A stretch of 57,116 nucleotides of DNA from positions 1 through 57,116 of the forward strand of contig NZ_CABUOL010000019.1 of the NCBI RefSeq assembly GCF_902493215.1. Reading direction: 5' to 3'. Shown in pieces: positions 25,974-35,522 of this stretch. The DNA is from an uncultured Mediterranea sp. (GTDB lineage Bacteria; Bacteroidota; Bacteroidia; Bacteroidales; Bacteroidaceae). The position numbers and the translations under genes are program-made. Below the pieces are notes generated by a model. The model was not told the DNA's origin and searched no databases. It worked only from the letters and a program-made list of their open reading frames with translations. Position 1 is the stretch's first letter, and each line of letters opens with the position of its first letter.

Positions 25974-27410
25974 ATGATTACATTTACAATTTGCCTGCTG
26001 GCTCTGATAGCCGGCTATTTTCTTTACGGCAGGGTGGTGGAACGTATCTTCGGACCCGACGACCGGCGCACACCTGCCCTGACAAAAGCCGATGGAGTGG
26101 ACTATATTCCGCTGCCCACGTGGAAAATCTTCATGATACAATTTCTCAACATAGCCGGTGTGGGACCCATCTTCGGTGCCATCATGGGAGCCATGTTCGG
26201 TACGGCTTCCTACCTGTGGATTGTGTTGGGCAGTATCTTTGCCGGAGCCGTGCACGACTATCTGGCAGGCATGCTGTCGTTGCGCAACGGAGGAGAGAGT
26301 CTGCCCGAGATTGTGGGACGCTACCTGGGACTGACCACCAAGCAGGTGATGCGTGCCTTCACAGTGGTGCTGATGATGCTGGTGGGAGCTGTCTTTGTAG
26401 CCTCGCCTGCGGGGTTGCTGGCCCGCCTGACGCCGGAGTCGCTCGACGTAACATTCTGGATTATCGTCATTTTCATCTATTATATCCTGGCTACGCTGCT
26501 GCCGGTGGATAAGATTATCGGCAAGATTTATCCGCTCTTTGCCGTGGCGCTCATCTTCATGGCACTGGGCATTCTGGTGATGCTTTACGTCCATCATCCT
26601 GCCTTGCCCGAGTTGTGGGACGGAATGAACAACACACATCCCAAGGCTGAGACGAGCCCTATCTTCCCGATGATGTTCATTACCATAGCCTGCGGAGCCA
26701 TTTCGGGCTTCCATGCCACGCAGAGTCCCCTCATGGCCCGCTGCATGACCAGCGAGCGTCACGGGCGTCCTGTGTTCTACGGCGCCATGATTACCGAGGG
26801 CATCGTAGCCCTGATATGGGCGACGGTGGCCACTTATTTCTTCCACGAGAACGGGATGGGCATCAGTGATGCCTCGGTTGTGGTGTTCGACATCAGCAAG
26901 AGCTGGCTGGGAGAGGTAGGCGGCATACTGGCCATACTCGGTGTGGTGGCTGCTCCCATCACGAGCGGCGACACGGCTTTCCGTTCGGCACGCCTCATTG
27001 TGGCCGACTTCCTGCGGATGGAACAGAAGTCCATGCGGAGCCGTCTGTACATCTGCATCCCCATGTTTGTGGCCGCGGCAGCCCTGCTGGTTTACAGTTT
27101 GCGCGATGCCGACGGCTTCCAGCTGATATGGCGGTACTTTGCCTGGGCCAACCAGACGCTGTCTGTCTTCACCCTTTGGGCGGTGACGGTATGGCTGGCG
27201 CGCGAACGCAAGGGCCTGAGCTTCCTGGTGACACTGCTGCCCGCCCTGCTGATGACGGCGGTATGTACGTCTTACATCTGCGTCGAACCCAAGGGAGGCC
27301 TCGACTTGGGTCTGCAATATGCCTGCCCCATAGCCGTCGGAGCCGCACTGGTGGCATTCCTCTGGTTTGGCATATGGAAGAAGAAAGCGGGGCGGATTAC
27401 AAGAATCTGA
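25974..27410 (+). CDS. cstA: carbon starvation CstA family transporter
   Basis: A 478-residue inner-membrane protein with about 13 hydrophobic segments. The CstA family includes peptide and pyruvate transporters; the substrate here is not established. Seen: GVDYIPLPTWKIFMIQFLNIAGVGPIFGAI, HDYLAGMLSLRNGGESLPEI, and GFHATQSPLMARCMTSER, all family hallmarks. It is shorter than the about 700-residue E. coli CstA, as usual for Bacteroidetes members. The start at 25974 is preferred to an ATG at 25860 because the promoter lies between them and the shorter form begins directly with the first helix (MITFTICLLALIAGYFLYG). A 63-residue membrane protein follows after 13 bp. Confidence 0.93.
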   Translation: MITFTICLLALIAGYFLYGRVVERIFGPDDRRTPALTKADGVDYIPLPTWKIFMIQFLNIAGVGPIFGAIMGAMFGTASYLWIVLGSIFAGAVHDYLAGMLSLRNGGESLPEIVGRYLGLTTKQVMRAFTVVLMMLVGAVFVASPAGLLARLTPESLDVTFWIIVIFIYYILATLLPVDKIIGKIYPLFAVALIFMALGILVMLYVHHPALPELWDGMNNTHPKAETSPIFPMMFITIACGAISGFHATQSPLMARCMTSERHGRPVFYGAMITEGIVALIWATVATYFFHENGMGISDASVVVFDISKSWLGEVGGILAILGVVAAPITSGDTAFRSARLIVADFLRMEQKSMRSRLYICIPMFVAAAALLVYSLRDADGFQLIWRYFAWANQTLSVFTLWAVTVWLARERKGLSFLVTLLPALLMTAVCTSYICVEPKGGLDLGLQYACPIAVGAALVAFLWFGIWKKKAGRITRI

Positions 27411-27423
27411 TAACGGAAAAGAT

Positions 27424-27615
27424 ATGAAGAAACTGAAAAAATCGTCGGCCCTGAGCCTGGCCTTGCTGATTTATATCACGGCTACCGCGGCCTATTTCCT
27501 GCCGCGCAATACCGAAATCAGTGTGACGGAGAAGTATCTCACCGTCGTTGCATCGTATGTCATCGTTCTGTTGCTGTGGCTGGTGCTGCGGCAGAAGGAA
27601 CGGATGAAAAAATAA
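27424..27615 (+). CDS. small membrane protein downstream of cstA
   Basis: A 63-residue protein with a basic start (MKKLKKSS), two hydrophobic helices (ALSLALLIYITATAAYFL and VVASYVIVLLLWLVL) joined by a short polar loop, and a basic end (RQKERMKK), so both ends should be cytoplasmic. No known family recognised. It starts 13 bp after cstA and is very likely co-transcribed. Context suggests an accessory subunit of the transporter, but that is inference. A longer frame beginning inside cstA is unnecessary: GATATGAAG follows the cstA stop closely. Confidence 0.7.
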   Translation: MKKLKKSSALSLALLIYITATAAYFLPRNTEISVTEKYLTVVASYVIVLLLWLVLRQKERMKK

Positions 27616-28017
27616 CGGTCGTTTGTTGATGCCATCGAAGGGGAAACGGTGCGTTTGTAAAATAAACATACCGTTTCCTCTTTTTTTGCTTCCAGGTGTC
27701 GTATGGGGTGGGTAAAAGGTCCTTTGGGGAATGTTTGAAACATAGAGGGGGAATGTTTGAAACATTCGGCCCGTATGTTTGAAACATACCGCCTCTGGGA
27801 TTGAAACCTGTTTCCTCCGCCTGATCCCGATCTTTTCCTGGTGGTTGTCTTTGTGTGTGATAAAATTACTATGCGATTGCGGGCGGATAAAAAGATGTTT
27901 TTGAACATCTTTATTAAACCCATGCACCGTTTCTCTGTCATACGGAATGACATTACATGAAATGCGAACATTGTATAATGAAGAGAGAGGCCGCGGCTGT
28001 CGGCCGAAAAGAATTGT
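27616..28017. other. intergenic region before the large outer-membrane protein gene
   Basis: About 400 bp without a gene. It holds the second 22-bp array (27709-27818). Near its end a sigma70-like TATAAT lies at about 27974-27979, and no clear Bacteroidetes -7 is seen. Nothing else recognisable. Confidence 0.6.
27709..27818. repeat. 22-bp tandem palindromic array, copy set 2
   Basis: The palindrome ATGTTTGAAACAT recurs at 27731, 27753 and 27775. A degenerate version (GGGATTGAAACCT) starts at 27797, again 22 bp on, and a weak unit with the different palindrome AAAGGTCCTTT fills 27709-27730. The intervening 9 bases differ between units. The sequence is unrelated to array 1, but the period is identical. 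Confidence 0.85.
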
Positions 28018-30903
28018 ATGAATAGACAAAAAGAATGGCTGTGGGCCGTGTGTTTATGCCTGTTGCCTTTGTGCGGAACTTATGCGCAAGGCACGGCTTG
28101 GTTGCTGAAAGGCAAGGTCGTCGGCAAGGAAGGCGGTGAGCCTATTGCGGAAGCGACCCTTCAATTGTTCTCCTTACCCGATACGGTTTTTGTGGATGGT
28201 ATGGTGAGCGAGGCGGACGGAAGCTTCGCCATGCGGGTATCCCGACGGGGAAGCTACGTGCTGAAAGTATCCTATATCGGCTTGAAGGAACGGATGATAC
28301 CGGTCACCTCTCCCTCGAAAGGCGGGTCGGCCGACGTGGGAAGTGTAGCGATGGAAGCCGATGCAGTGATGCTGGCTGAGGCTGTGATTACGGCCGAGGC
28401 ACCCCCTGTTCAGGTGGTAGAAGACACGGTGATGTACAATACGGCCGCTTACAAGGTGACCGAAGGCGCCGTACTCGAGGAACTGGTGGAGAAGTTGCCC
28501 GGCGCCGAAGTGGACGACGACGGCAAGATCAAGATCAACGGGCAGGAACTGAAGAAAATCATGGTCGACGGAAAGGAGTTCTTCGGCGGTGACTTGAAGA
28601 CCGGTTTGCAGAACCTGCCTGTAGAAATGATAGAACAGCTGAAGACCTACAACAAGGAGTCGGATATGGAACGCATGACCGGCATCGACGACGGAGAGGA
28701 CGAATTGGTGCTCGATGTCAAGTTCAAGAAGGGGCGGAACAAGGGATGGTTCGGCAATGCGAACGTGGCCGGAGGCACGGAAGACCGCTATTCGGGCAAG
28801 CTGATGGTGAACCATTTCACCGACGACTCCCGCTATTCGCTGGTGGCATCGGCCAACAATGTGGCGGACAAGAACTTCTCCAGCGGGGCAAAAGCCAACT
28901 GGAAGCAGAACCGGGGCCTGACTTCCGCACAGAATGTGGGTGTCAACCTCGTGCTCGACCGTGAGAAATTCGACCTGGACGGCAGCCTTCAGTTTGTGAA
29001 CAGCGACAACCAAGTGAACAGCAACAGCGCTTCCGAGCGCTTCTATTCGTCGAAGAGTACGTTCTCGAATACGCTTTCGGGCACGGAAAGCGGCGACGCT
29101 TCCTTCCGGAGCTCCTTCCGTCTGGAGTGGAAACCCAACGAGAAAACCACCCTTCTCATACGGCCTAACCTCACCTTGGGGTGGACAGACAATGCCCAGC
29201 TGAGCCGCTCGAGCAGCTACAACCGCGACCCTTTGACACTGGTGGACCATACGGACGACTATATAGGGCCCGACGCGCCTGCCAACGAAGCCCTCGACTC
29301 GGTGCGCATCAACTCGACGGGAAACAGCTCGTGGACCGACGCCGGACGCTGGAGCGGCAGTGTGTCGATGACGCTGAACCGGCGGCTGAACGACCGTGGA
29401 CGCAACGTGGGTCTGCGCCTGGGGCTGGGCGGAGGCAGCTCGGACAACGACCGTTTGCGCGATAACCTCACCCGTTACCACCGCATGACGGGGGCCGACG
29501 GGCAGGATTCGGTCAACGTACGCCGCCAGTACATAGCCACCGTGGGCGACAATTGGAATTACAGTGCACAGTTTACCTATAGCGAACCCCTGGCGCAGGC
29601 CGTATTCCTGCAGTTCAGCTACCAGTTCCTTTACAAGAATACACTGAGCGACAAGCGCACTTACGACTTCGCTTCGTACGACGGATGGATGCCCGGTGAA
29701 CCCCTTCCTCAGGGACATGAGACCCACTTGATAGATAGTTTGGGCAAGAAGGCCCAGTATCATTACTACAATCACGACGTGTCTGTTACGATGAGAATCG
29801 TGCGTCCCAAGTACCGTTTCAGCGTGGGAGTCACCCTGCAACCCCAGCGTTCGCGCCTCGATTATACCAAGGCAGAGGTGCGTGTCGATACGGTACGTCA
29901 TGTTTTGAACGTGGCTCCCAAGATCGATTTCCGTTACAAGTTCTCCAAAGTAAGCCAGATTCAGCTGAAGTACAGCGGGAAGAGTTCGCAGCCGGGCATG
30001 GAGTCTCTGCTGCCGATAGCCGACAATTCGAACCCCTTGAACATACGTGTGGGCAATCCGGGCCTGCTTCCTGCCTTCACGCACTCCGTGCGGCTGAACA
30101 TGAACACCTACGATCCCGACTGGCAGCGGTCGGTCATTGTCAACGGAAACCTGTCGCTGGTGCAGAACAGCATCAGCACCAGTACCGTCTACAACGAGGA
30201 GACAGGCGGCCGAATCACGACGTCGAAGAACATCAACGGCGACTGGAGCGGCAGCCTCTCCGTGGGCTTCAACACGGCTCTCCGCAACAAGAAGTTCACA
30301 ATCCATGCCAATACGTCGGCCAGCTTCAAGAACAATGTGGGCTATCTGTACGACTCTTCCACCCGGAAAGAGGACAAGAACACCGTGACGAACACCCGCC
30401 TCGGGGGGCGCCTGAGCGGAGCTTACCGCAACGAATGGCTGGAATTGGCGGCCAACGGGGCCATGAACTATACGTTCGAGAAGAACCTTTTGCGCCCGCA
30501 GAACAACCAGGAGCCCTATTCCTACTCCTACGGAATGGCCCTTACCCTGCACCTGCCCTGGCAGGTGAGCGTGGTGACGAACCTCGTGAACCAGGCCCGA
30601 AGGGGATATGCCGACGCCAATTTCAACAAGGACGAACTGATTTGGGACGCACAAGTGTCGAAGACCTTCTGGCGCGGCAATGCCACAGTCAGCGTGGAAG
30701 CCTTCGACTTGCTGCGGCAAAAGAGTAACCTGGCACGCGGTTTGTCGACGTCGTCGCGCTCCGTAACCCAGTACAACGGCATCAACAGCTACGTCATGGC
30801 CCACTTCATCTACCGCCTGAACCGCGTGGGAGGCAAGCGGGTGGACGGCATGAAGGCCCCTAAAGGCTGGGGCAAAGCGGGCGGAAAGGCACGCCGCCGG
30901 TGA
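28018..30903 (+). CDS. TonB-receptor-like outer-membrane beta-barrel protein
   Basis: A 961-residue exported outer-membrane protein. Signal peptide (WLWAVCLCLLPLCGTYAQ); a carboxypeptidase-regulatory-like domain at about 27-110 (LKGKVVGKEGGEPIAEATLQL); a plug-like segment at about 130-220 (AVLEELVEKLPGAEVDDDGK and KKIMVDGKEFFGGD); then a large beta-barrel of the OMP_b-brl_3 type, with alternating aromatic strands up to the C-terminus. No SusD-like partner is adjacent, so this is not a classical polysaccharide-utilisation pair; the ligand is unknown. The extreme C-terminus is strongly basic (KGWGKAGGKARRR), unlike the aromatic last residue usual for barrels. An 876-residue antisense frame here is a shadow. 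Confidence 0.88.
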   Translation: MNRQKEWLWAVCLCLLPLCGTYAQGTAWLLKGKVVGKEGGEPIAEATLQLFSLPDTVFVDGMVSEADGSFAMRVSRRGSYVLKVSYIGLKERMIPVTSPSKGGSADVGSVAMEADAVMLAEAVITAEAPPVQVVEDTVMYNTAAYKVTEGAVLEELVEKLPGAEVDDDGKIKINGQELKKIMVDGKEFFGGDLKTGLQNLPVEMIEQLKTYNKESDMERMTGIDDGEDELVLDVKFKKGRNKGWFGNANVAGGTEDRYSGKLMVNHFTDDSRYSLVASANNVADKNFSSGAKANWKQNRGLTSAQNVGVNLVLDREKFDLDGSLQFVNSDNQVNSNSASERFYSSKSTFSNTLSGTESGDASFRSSFRLEWKPNEKTTLLIRPNLTLGWTDNAQLSRSSSYNRDPLTLVDHTDDYIGPDAPANEALDSVRINSTGNSSWTDAGRWSGSVSMTLNRRLNDRGRNVGLRLGLGGGSSDNDRLRDNLTRYHRMTGADGQDSVNVRRQYIATVGDNWNYSAQFTYSEPLAQAVFLQFSYQFLYKNTLSDKRTYDFASYDGWMPGEPLPQGHETHLIDSLGKKAQYHYYNHDVSVTMRIVRPKYRFSVGVTLQPQRSRLDYTKAEVRVDTVRHVLNVAPKIDFRYKFSKVSQIQLKYSGKSSQPGMESLLPIADNSNPLNIRVGNPGLLPAFTHSVRLNMNTYDPDWQRSVIVNGNLSLVQNSISTSTVYNEETGGRITTSKNINGDWSGSLSVGFNTALRNKKFTIHANTSASFKNNVGYLYDSSTRKEDKNTVTNTRLGGRLSGAYRNEWLELAANGAMNYTFEKNLLRPQNNQEPYSYSYGMALTLHLPWQVSVVTNLVNQARRGYADANFNKDELIWDAQVSKTFWRGNATVSVEAFDLLRQKSNLARGLSTSSRSVTQYNGINSYVMAHFIYRLNRVGGKRVDGMKAPKGWGKAGGKARRR

Positions 30904-30921
30904 AGTTTTCCGGCCGAAAAC

Positions 30922-30951
30922 TTGCCCGTCCCGTATTTTTCCCTACATTTG
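30922..30951 (+). promoter_or_regulatory. promoter of the small beta-barrel gene
   Basis: TTG at 30922-30924, a 19-bp spacer and TACATTTG at 30944-30951, with a leader of about 22 nt before the ATG at 30980. Confidence 0.75.
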
Positions 30952-30979
30952 TCCCCTGTTTCACCAATACGATTGAAAG

Positions 30980-31459
30980 ATGAAAAAACTGATTATCCTG
31001 TTCGGACTGCTGCTTTCGACGCTGGCGGCCCATGCACAATTCGAGAAAGGAAAGTGGTTTGTGAACCCCTCGGTCACGGGTTTGAACCTGTCATACAACA
31101 CCGGTACGGAGAAGATGCACTTCGGCCTTGAGGCCAACGGCGGTGCCTTCCTCGCCGACAACGTGGCCCTTCTGCTCCACGCAGGCGCCGACTGGCAGGG
31201 CGGCGGAGCCGACCATTACAAGCTGGGAGTAGGCGGCCGCTACTACTTCGACGCCATCGGCATCTACCTCGGGGCGAATGTAAACCTGAACCACCGCGTG
31301 TGGACGGGCGACAAAGTGACGCGCGTTGGCTTCGGTGCCGAGGCGGGATATGCCTTTTTCCTCTCGCGTACGGTGACCATCGAGCCGGCCGTCTACTGGG
31401 ACATCAATAAAGACCGCTCCGAACTGGGCCTGAAAGTGGGCTTCGGATTCTACTTCTAA
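30980..31459 (+). CDS. small outer-membrane beta-barrel protein
   Basis: A 159-residue exported protein: signal peptide KKLIILFGLLLSTLAAHAQ, then about eight amphipathic beta strands (FEKGKWFVNPSVTGLNLSYN through LGLKVGFGFYF), ending in Phe, the usual last residue of outer-membrane barrels. It resembles the outer-membrane-protein beta-barrel domain family of Bacteroidetes; function unknown. It has its own promoter in the 76-bp gap after the large outer-membrane gene, so it can be expressed separately. Confidence 0.85.
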   Translation: MKKLIILFGLLLSTLAAHAQFEKGKWFVNPSVTGLNLSYNTGTEKMHFGLEANGGAFLADNVALLLHAGADWQGGGADHYKLGVGGRYYFDAIGIYLGANVNLNHRVWTGDKVTRVGFGAEAGYAFFLSRTVTIEPAVYWDINKDRSELGLKVGFGFYF

Positions 31460-31510
31460 ACGGGGCTTTCTCCGTAGTAAAAAAACTGTATATGCGTGTT
31501 TTCTCATAGC

Positions 31511-31598
31511 AAAAGGCAGGCTTTTGCCGACCAAAAGCCGTACTTTTGCTTAGCAAAAGCCGTACTTTTGGTCACCAAAAGTACGGCTTTTGGTATAC
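31511..31598. repeat. 22-bp tandem palindromic array, copy set 3
   Basis: Units start at 31511, 31533, 31555 and 31577, exactly 22 bp apart. Each opens with AAAAG and has the inverted half CTTTT 10-11 bp on (for example AAAAGCCGTACTTTTG). The last unit carries the middle bases in reverse complement. It lies between the small barrel gene and the thiamine leader. Confidence 0.85.
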
Positions 31599-31736
31599 CC
31601 CCTCCAGGAGTATCTGTAGGGCCGATTTGGGGTTTGAGAAAAAAAAGGACAATTCTTGCCCTCCGAAGCCCCCGTTCGCCTCCCTCGGACACCGGCCTCC
31701 ACCGCACCGCCAGCCGTGAAAAATCACCCCAAAGCC

Positions 31737-31767
31737 TTGCAATTCCCGATTTTTATTCCGTTATTTG
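31737..31767 (+). promoter_or_regulatory. weak candidate promoter of the thi operon
   Basis: TTG at 31737-31739, a 20-bp spacer and GTTATTTG at 31760-31767. The TTTG half fits but TA is not conserved. The position is right for transcription to begin just before the riboswitch. Confidence 0.35.
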
Positions 31768-31777
31768 TCGCAGATTT

Positions 31778-31866
31778 CAGAAAAGGGGGTGCCTTGCGAA
31801 AGCGCGGGGCTGAGATTATACCCATAGAACCTGATACGGGTCATGCCGTCGGAGGGATTTTCTTGA
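31778..31866 (+). ncRNA. TPP riboswitch aptamer (THI element)
   Basis: The conserved blocks are present in order: GGGGTGCC, GGGGCTGAGA with TATACCC, GAACCTGATACGGGTCATGCC and GTCGGAGGGA. Closing stem P1 pairs CAGAAAA (31778-31784) with TTTTCTTG (31858-31865). It binds thiamine diphosphate and should repress the thiE-thiC-thi4 genes when the cofactor is plentiful. P3 between TGCC and the CTGAGA block is short (TTGCGAAAGCG). Confidence 0.92.
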
Positions 31867-31913
31867 GTATGCTTCTTGCATCCGCTGCCCGCGGAGCACA
31901 CCGCGCACGGTTC

Positions 31914-31955
31914 CCTTTCTGTCATCCCATAACCCGACGTCAAACCACAGAAAGG
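31914..31955 (+). promoter_or_regulatory. possible Shine-Dalgarno-sequestering hairpin of the TPP riboswitch
   Basis: CCTTTCTGT (31914-31922) is perfectly complementary to ACAGAAAGG (31947-31955), which contains the ribosome-binding site of thiE (ATG at 31962). This suggests translational control: ligand binding would free the upstream partner strand and close this stem. The switch mechanism is inferred. Confidence 0.5.
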
Positions 31956-31961
31956 AGCGAT

Positions 31962-32585
31962 ATGTTTCAAGTACAGTTCATCACCCATTACACCGAAACC
32001 ATCAGTTATCCCCAGTCTGCCCGTATCGCGCTCGAGGGAGGATGCCGCTGGATACAGCTGCGAATGAAGGACGCCACGGACGAAGAAGTAGAACCCGTGG
32101 CCCGCGAAGTGCAGGCCTTGTGCCGCGACTTCGGCGCCTATTTCATGCTGGACGACCGTGTGGAGCTCGCGAAACGCCTGCATACCGACGGCGTACACCT
32201 GGGCCGTCTCGACATGCCCGTCGACGAAGCCCGCGCTTACCTCGGCCCCGAGTTCATCATAGGCGGTACGGCCAATACGTTTGAAGACATCCTCCGCCTC
32301 CATCGGGCCGGGGCCGACTACATCGGATGCGGGCCTTTCCGCTACACTACAACGAAGAAAAACCTCGCACCCATCCTCGGCTTGGAGGGCTACACCCGCA
32401 TTCTGGACCAGATGGACGAGGCGGAAATCCGCCTTCCCATAGTGGGTATAGGCGGCATCGGGGCGGACGACATACCCGCTCTCCGTGCCACAGGCCTCAA
32501 CGGCATTGCCCTCAGCGGCAGCATCCTGCGGGCCGAAGACCCCGTCCGCGAGATGGAACGCATCATCAGACTAACCCAACAATAA
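31962..32585 (+). CDS. thiE: thiamine-phosphate synthase
   Basis: This cytosolic TIM-barrel enzyme joins hydroxymethylpyrimidine diphosphate and thiazole phosphate to thiamine phosphate. In its 207 residues: IQLRMKDATDEEV (diphosphate-contacting Lys), MLDDRVELAKRLHTDGVHLG, FIIGGTANT, and the substrate loop GCGPFRYTTTKKN, all typical for ThiE. ATG at 31962 follows AAAGGAG by 6 nt. A longer frame from 31656 would translate the riboswitch and is rejected. It is the first gene of the riboswitch-controlled operon, 12 bp before thiC. A second thiE-like gene lies at 35523-36140. Confidence 0.93.
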   Translation: MFQVQFITHYTETISYPQSARIALEGGCRWIQLRMKDATDEEVEPVAREVQALCRDFGAYFMLDDRVELAKRLHTDGVHLGRLDMPVDEARAYLGPEFIIGGTANTFEDILRLHRAGADYIGCGPFRYTTTKKNLAPILGLEGYTRILDQMDEAEIRLPIVGIGGIGADDIPALRATGLNGIALSGSILRAEDPVREMERIIRLTQQ

Positions 32586-32597
32586 CGCAATAAGTAT

Positions 32598-34325
<1,728 letters not shown>

Positions 34326-34358
34326 GAAAAGAAACCAGATTACACATTATTATATTAT

Positions 34359-35138
34359 ATGAAAATGATAGAAACTAAAGTATCACAGGGTATCATCAGT
34401 ACCTATTTTGAGAAGTTGGAGAAGAACCTCGACCTCGATGTAGCCATCGTAGGCGGCGGTCCTTCGGGTATTGTGGCAGCCTATTACCTGGCCAAGGCCG
34501 GATTGAAGGTAGCCCAGTTCGACCGCAAGCTGGCGCCCGGCGGTGGCATGTGGGGTGGCGCCATGATGTTCAATCAGATTGTCATCCAGGAAGAAGCCAT
34601 GGACATCGTGCGCGAATTCGAAATCAATCATGCGCCTTTCGGCGACGGGCTGTACGTAATGGACTCGGTTGAGAGCACCTCTTCGCTGCTCTATCACGCC
34701 GTTCATGCCGGAGCCACCATCTTCAACTGCTACTCGGTGGAGGATGTTATCTTCAAGAACAATCAGGTAAGCGGTGTGGTAGTCAACTGGACGCCCGTGC
34801 TTCGCGAGGGCTTGCACGTCGACCCGCTGAACATTCTGGCCAAGGTAGTCATCGACGGAACCGGCCATGACAGCGAGATTGCCGCTACCGTAGCCCGCAA
34901 GAACGGTATCCGCCTGGCCACCGAGACCGGCGGCGTCATCGGCGAACGCTCGCTGGATGTTGTGGCTGGTGAGGAAGAAGTGGTGAATGGCACCAAGGAA
35001 ATCTACCCCGGCCTCTACGTGTGTGGCATGGCTGCATCGGCCGTATCGGGTACTCCGCGTATGGGTCCCGTCTTCGGCGGCATGCTGATGTCCGGCAAGA
35101 AGGTGGCTGATGAAATCATCGCCCGCCTGAAGAAGTAA
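34359..35138 (+). CDS. thi4: Thi4-type ADP-thiazole synthase, probably sulfide-dependent
   Basis: A 259-residue protein of the Thi4 family, which builds the thiazole part of thiamine from NAD, glycine and a sulfur source. Seen: the nucleotide-binding VGGGPSGIVAAYYLAKAG (about 31-48), PGGGMWGGAMMFN, and DGTGHDSEI at 166-174. Eukaryotic Thi4 uses an active-site Cys as a single-use sulfur donor; here that region has no Cys and carries His170, as in archaeal enzymes that take sulfide. The only cysteines are at 124 and 222. It is third in the TPP-riboswitch operon, 33 bp after thiC. No thiG, thiS, thiH or thiF is seen in the window, so Thi4 probably supplies the thiazole. The Met two codons later is a possible start. 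Confidence 0.9.
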   Translation: MKMIETKVSQGIISTYFEKLEKNLDLDVAIVGGGPSGIVAAYYLAKAGLKVAQFDRKLAPGGGMWGGAMMFNQIVIQEEAMDIVREFEINHAPFGDGLYVMDSVESTSSLLYHAVHAGATIFNCYSVEDVIFKNNQVSGVVVNWTPVLREGLHVDPLNILAKVVIDGTGHDSEIAATVARKNGIRLATETGGVIGERSLDVVAGEEEVVNGTKEIYPGLYVCGMAASAVSGTPRMGPVFGGMLMSGKKVADEIIARLKK

Positions 35139-35522
35139 GGCCGGAAGGTTGCTTCGCCGCAACAAAAAAAGAGGGTGTATCAAGCGGAAGGGAGACCAAC
35201 TTCCTGTAATTCCCCGGTTCGGATTACGCGGAATGTCGCGGAAAGATTGGCAATCAATCCGTGAATTTCGTGCAGTCCGTATCGGATGAAGTCGGACTTT
35301 CCTGCTGATACATCCTCTTTTTTGTGGCTGAAGGGTAGGTCTGGGAGCGGTTTGCTCTTGTCTCTGCCTCGTGTTTTTCCGTCTTTTCCGTGGCTGAAGG
35401 GGAGGTATATGGCCGACTCCGGTTGGCGTCAGCCTGGTTTTTCACCTGCTTTTTTATATATAGAGGGGGAGGTTGCGGTAGGGGAGTGCCGTGTGCCGGT
35501 GCGGTACGATGGTGGGTGCGGG
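35139..35522. other. intergenic region between convergent thi4 and the thiE-like gene
   Basis: It holds a long nested hairpin (35165-35323). Two near-identical 17-mers (GTGGCTGAAGGGKAGGT) start at 35324 and 35390, 66 bp apart. No gene or promoter is visible in 35324-35522. Confidence 0.6.
35165..35323. repeat. long nested inverted-repeat element, likely terminator of thi4
   Basis: Outer arms AAAAAAGAGGGTGTATCA (35165-35182) and its complement (35306-35323) pair over 18 bp with one G-U. Inside, 35220-35242 and 35257-35279 form a second, imperfect inverted repeat with CGGATTACGCGG / GTCCG features. The inner repeat is a diverged relative of the 31-bp repeats flanking the GxxExxY gene at 53.3 kb. 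A T run ends the structure. Confidence 0.7.

Larger units (their letters stand above)
31460..31961. other. leader region of the thiamine operon
   Basis: This 500-bp stretch carries the third 22-bp array (31511-31598), a weak promoter (31737-31767), a TPP riboswitch aptamer (31778-31866) and its probable expression platform (31867-31961). The bases 31600-31736 show nothing clear. Confidence 0.7.

Noticed and set aside
28174..30804. 876-residue antisense frame across the outer-membrane protein gene
   Set aside because: It is a codon-bias shadow; the + strand has a signal peptide, plug and barrel, while the antisense product is low-complexity and unassignable.
31656..31961. N-terminal extension of thiE
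   Set aside because: It would translate through the TPP riboswitch; the ATG at 31962 has a good ribosome-binding site and the family N-terminus.
35165..35323. insertion-sequence remnant
   Set aside because: Only inverted repeats are seen, with no transposase fragment or target duplication; a hairpin element/terminator explains it better.
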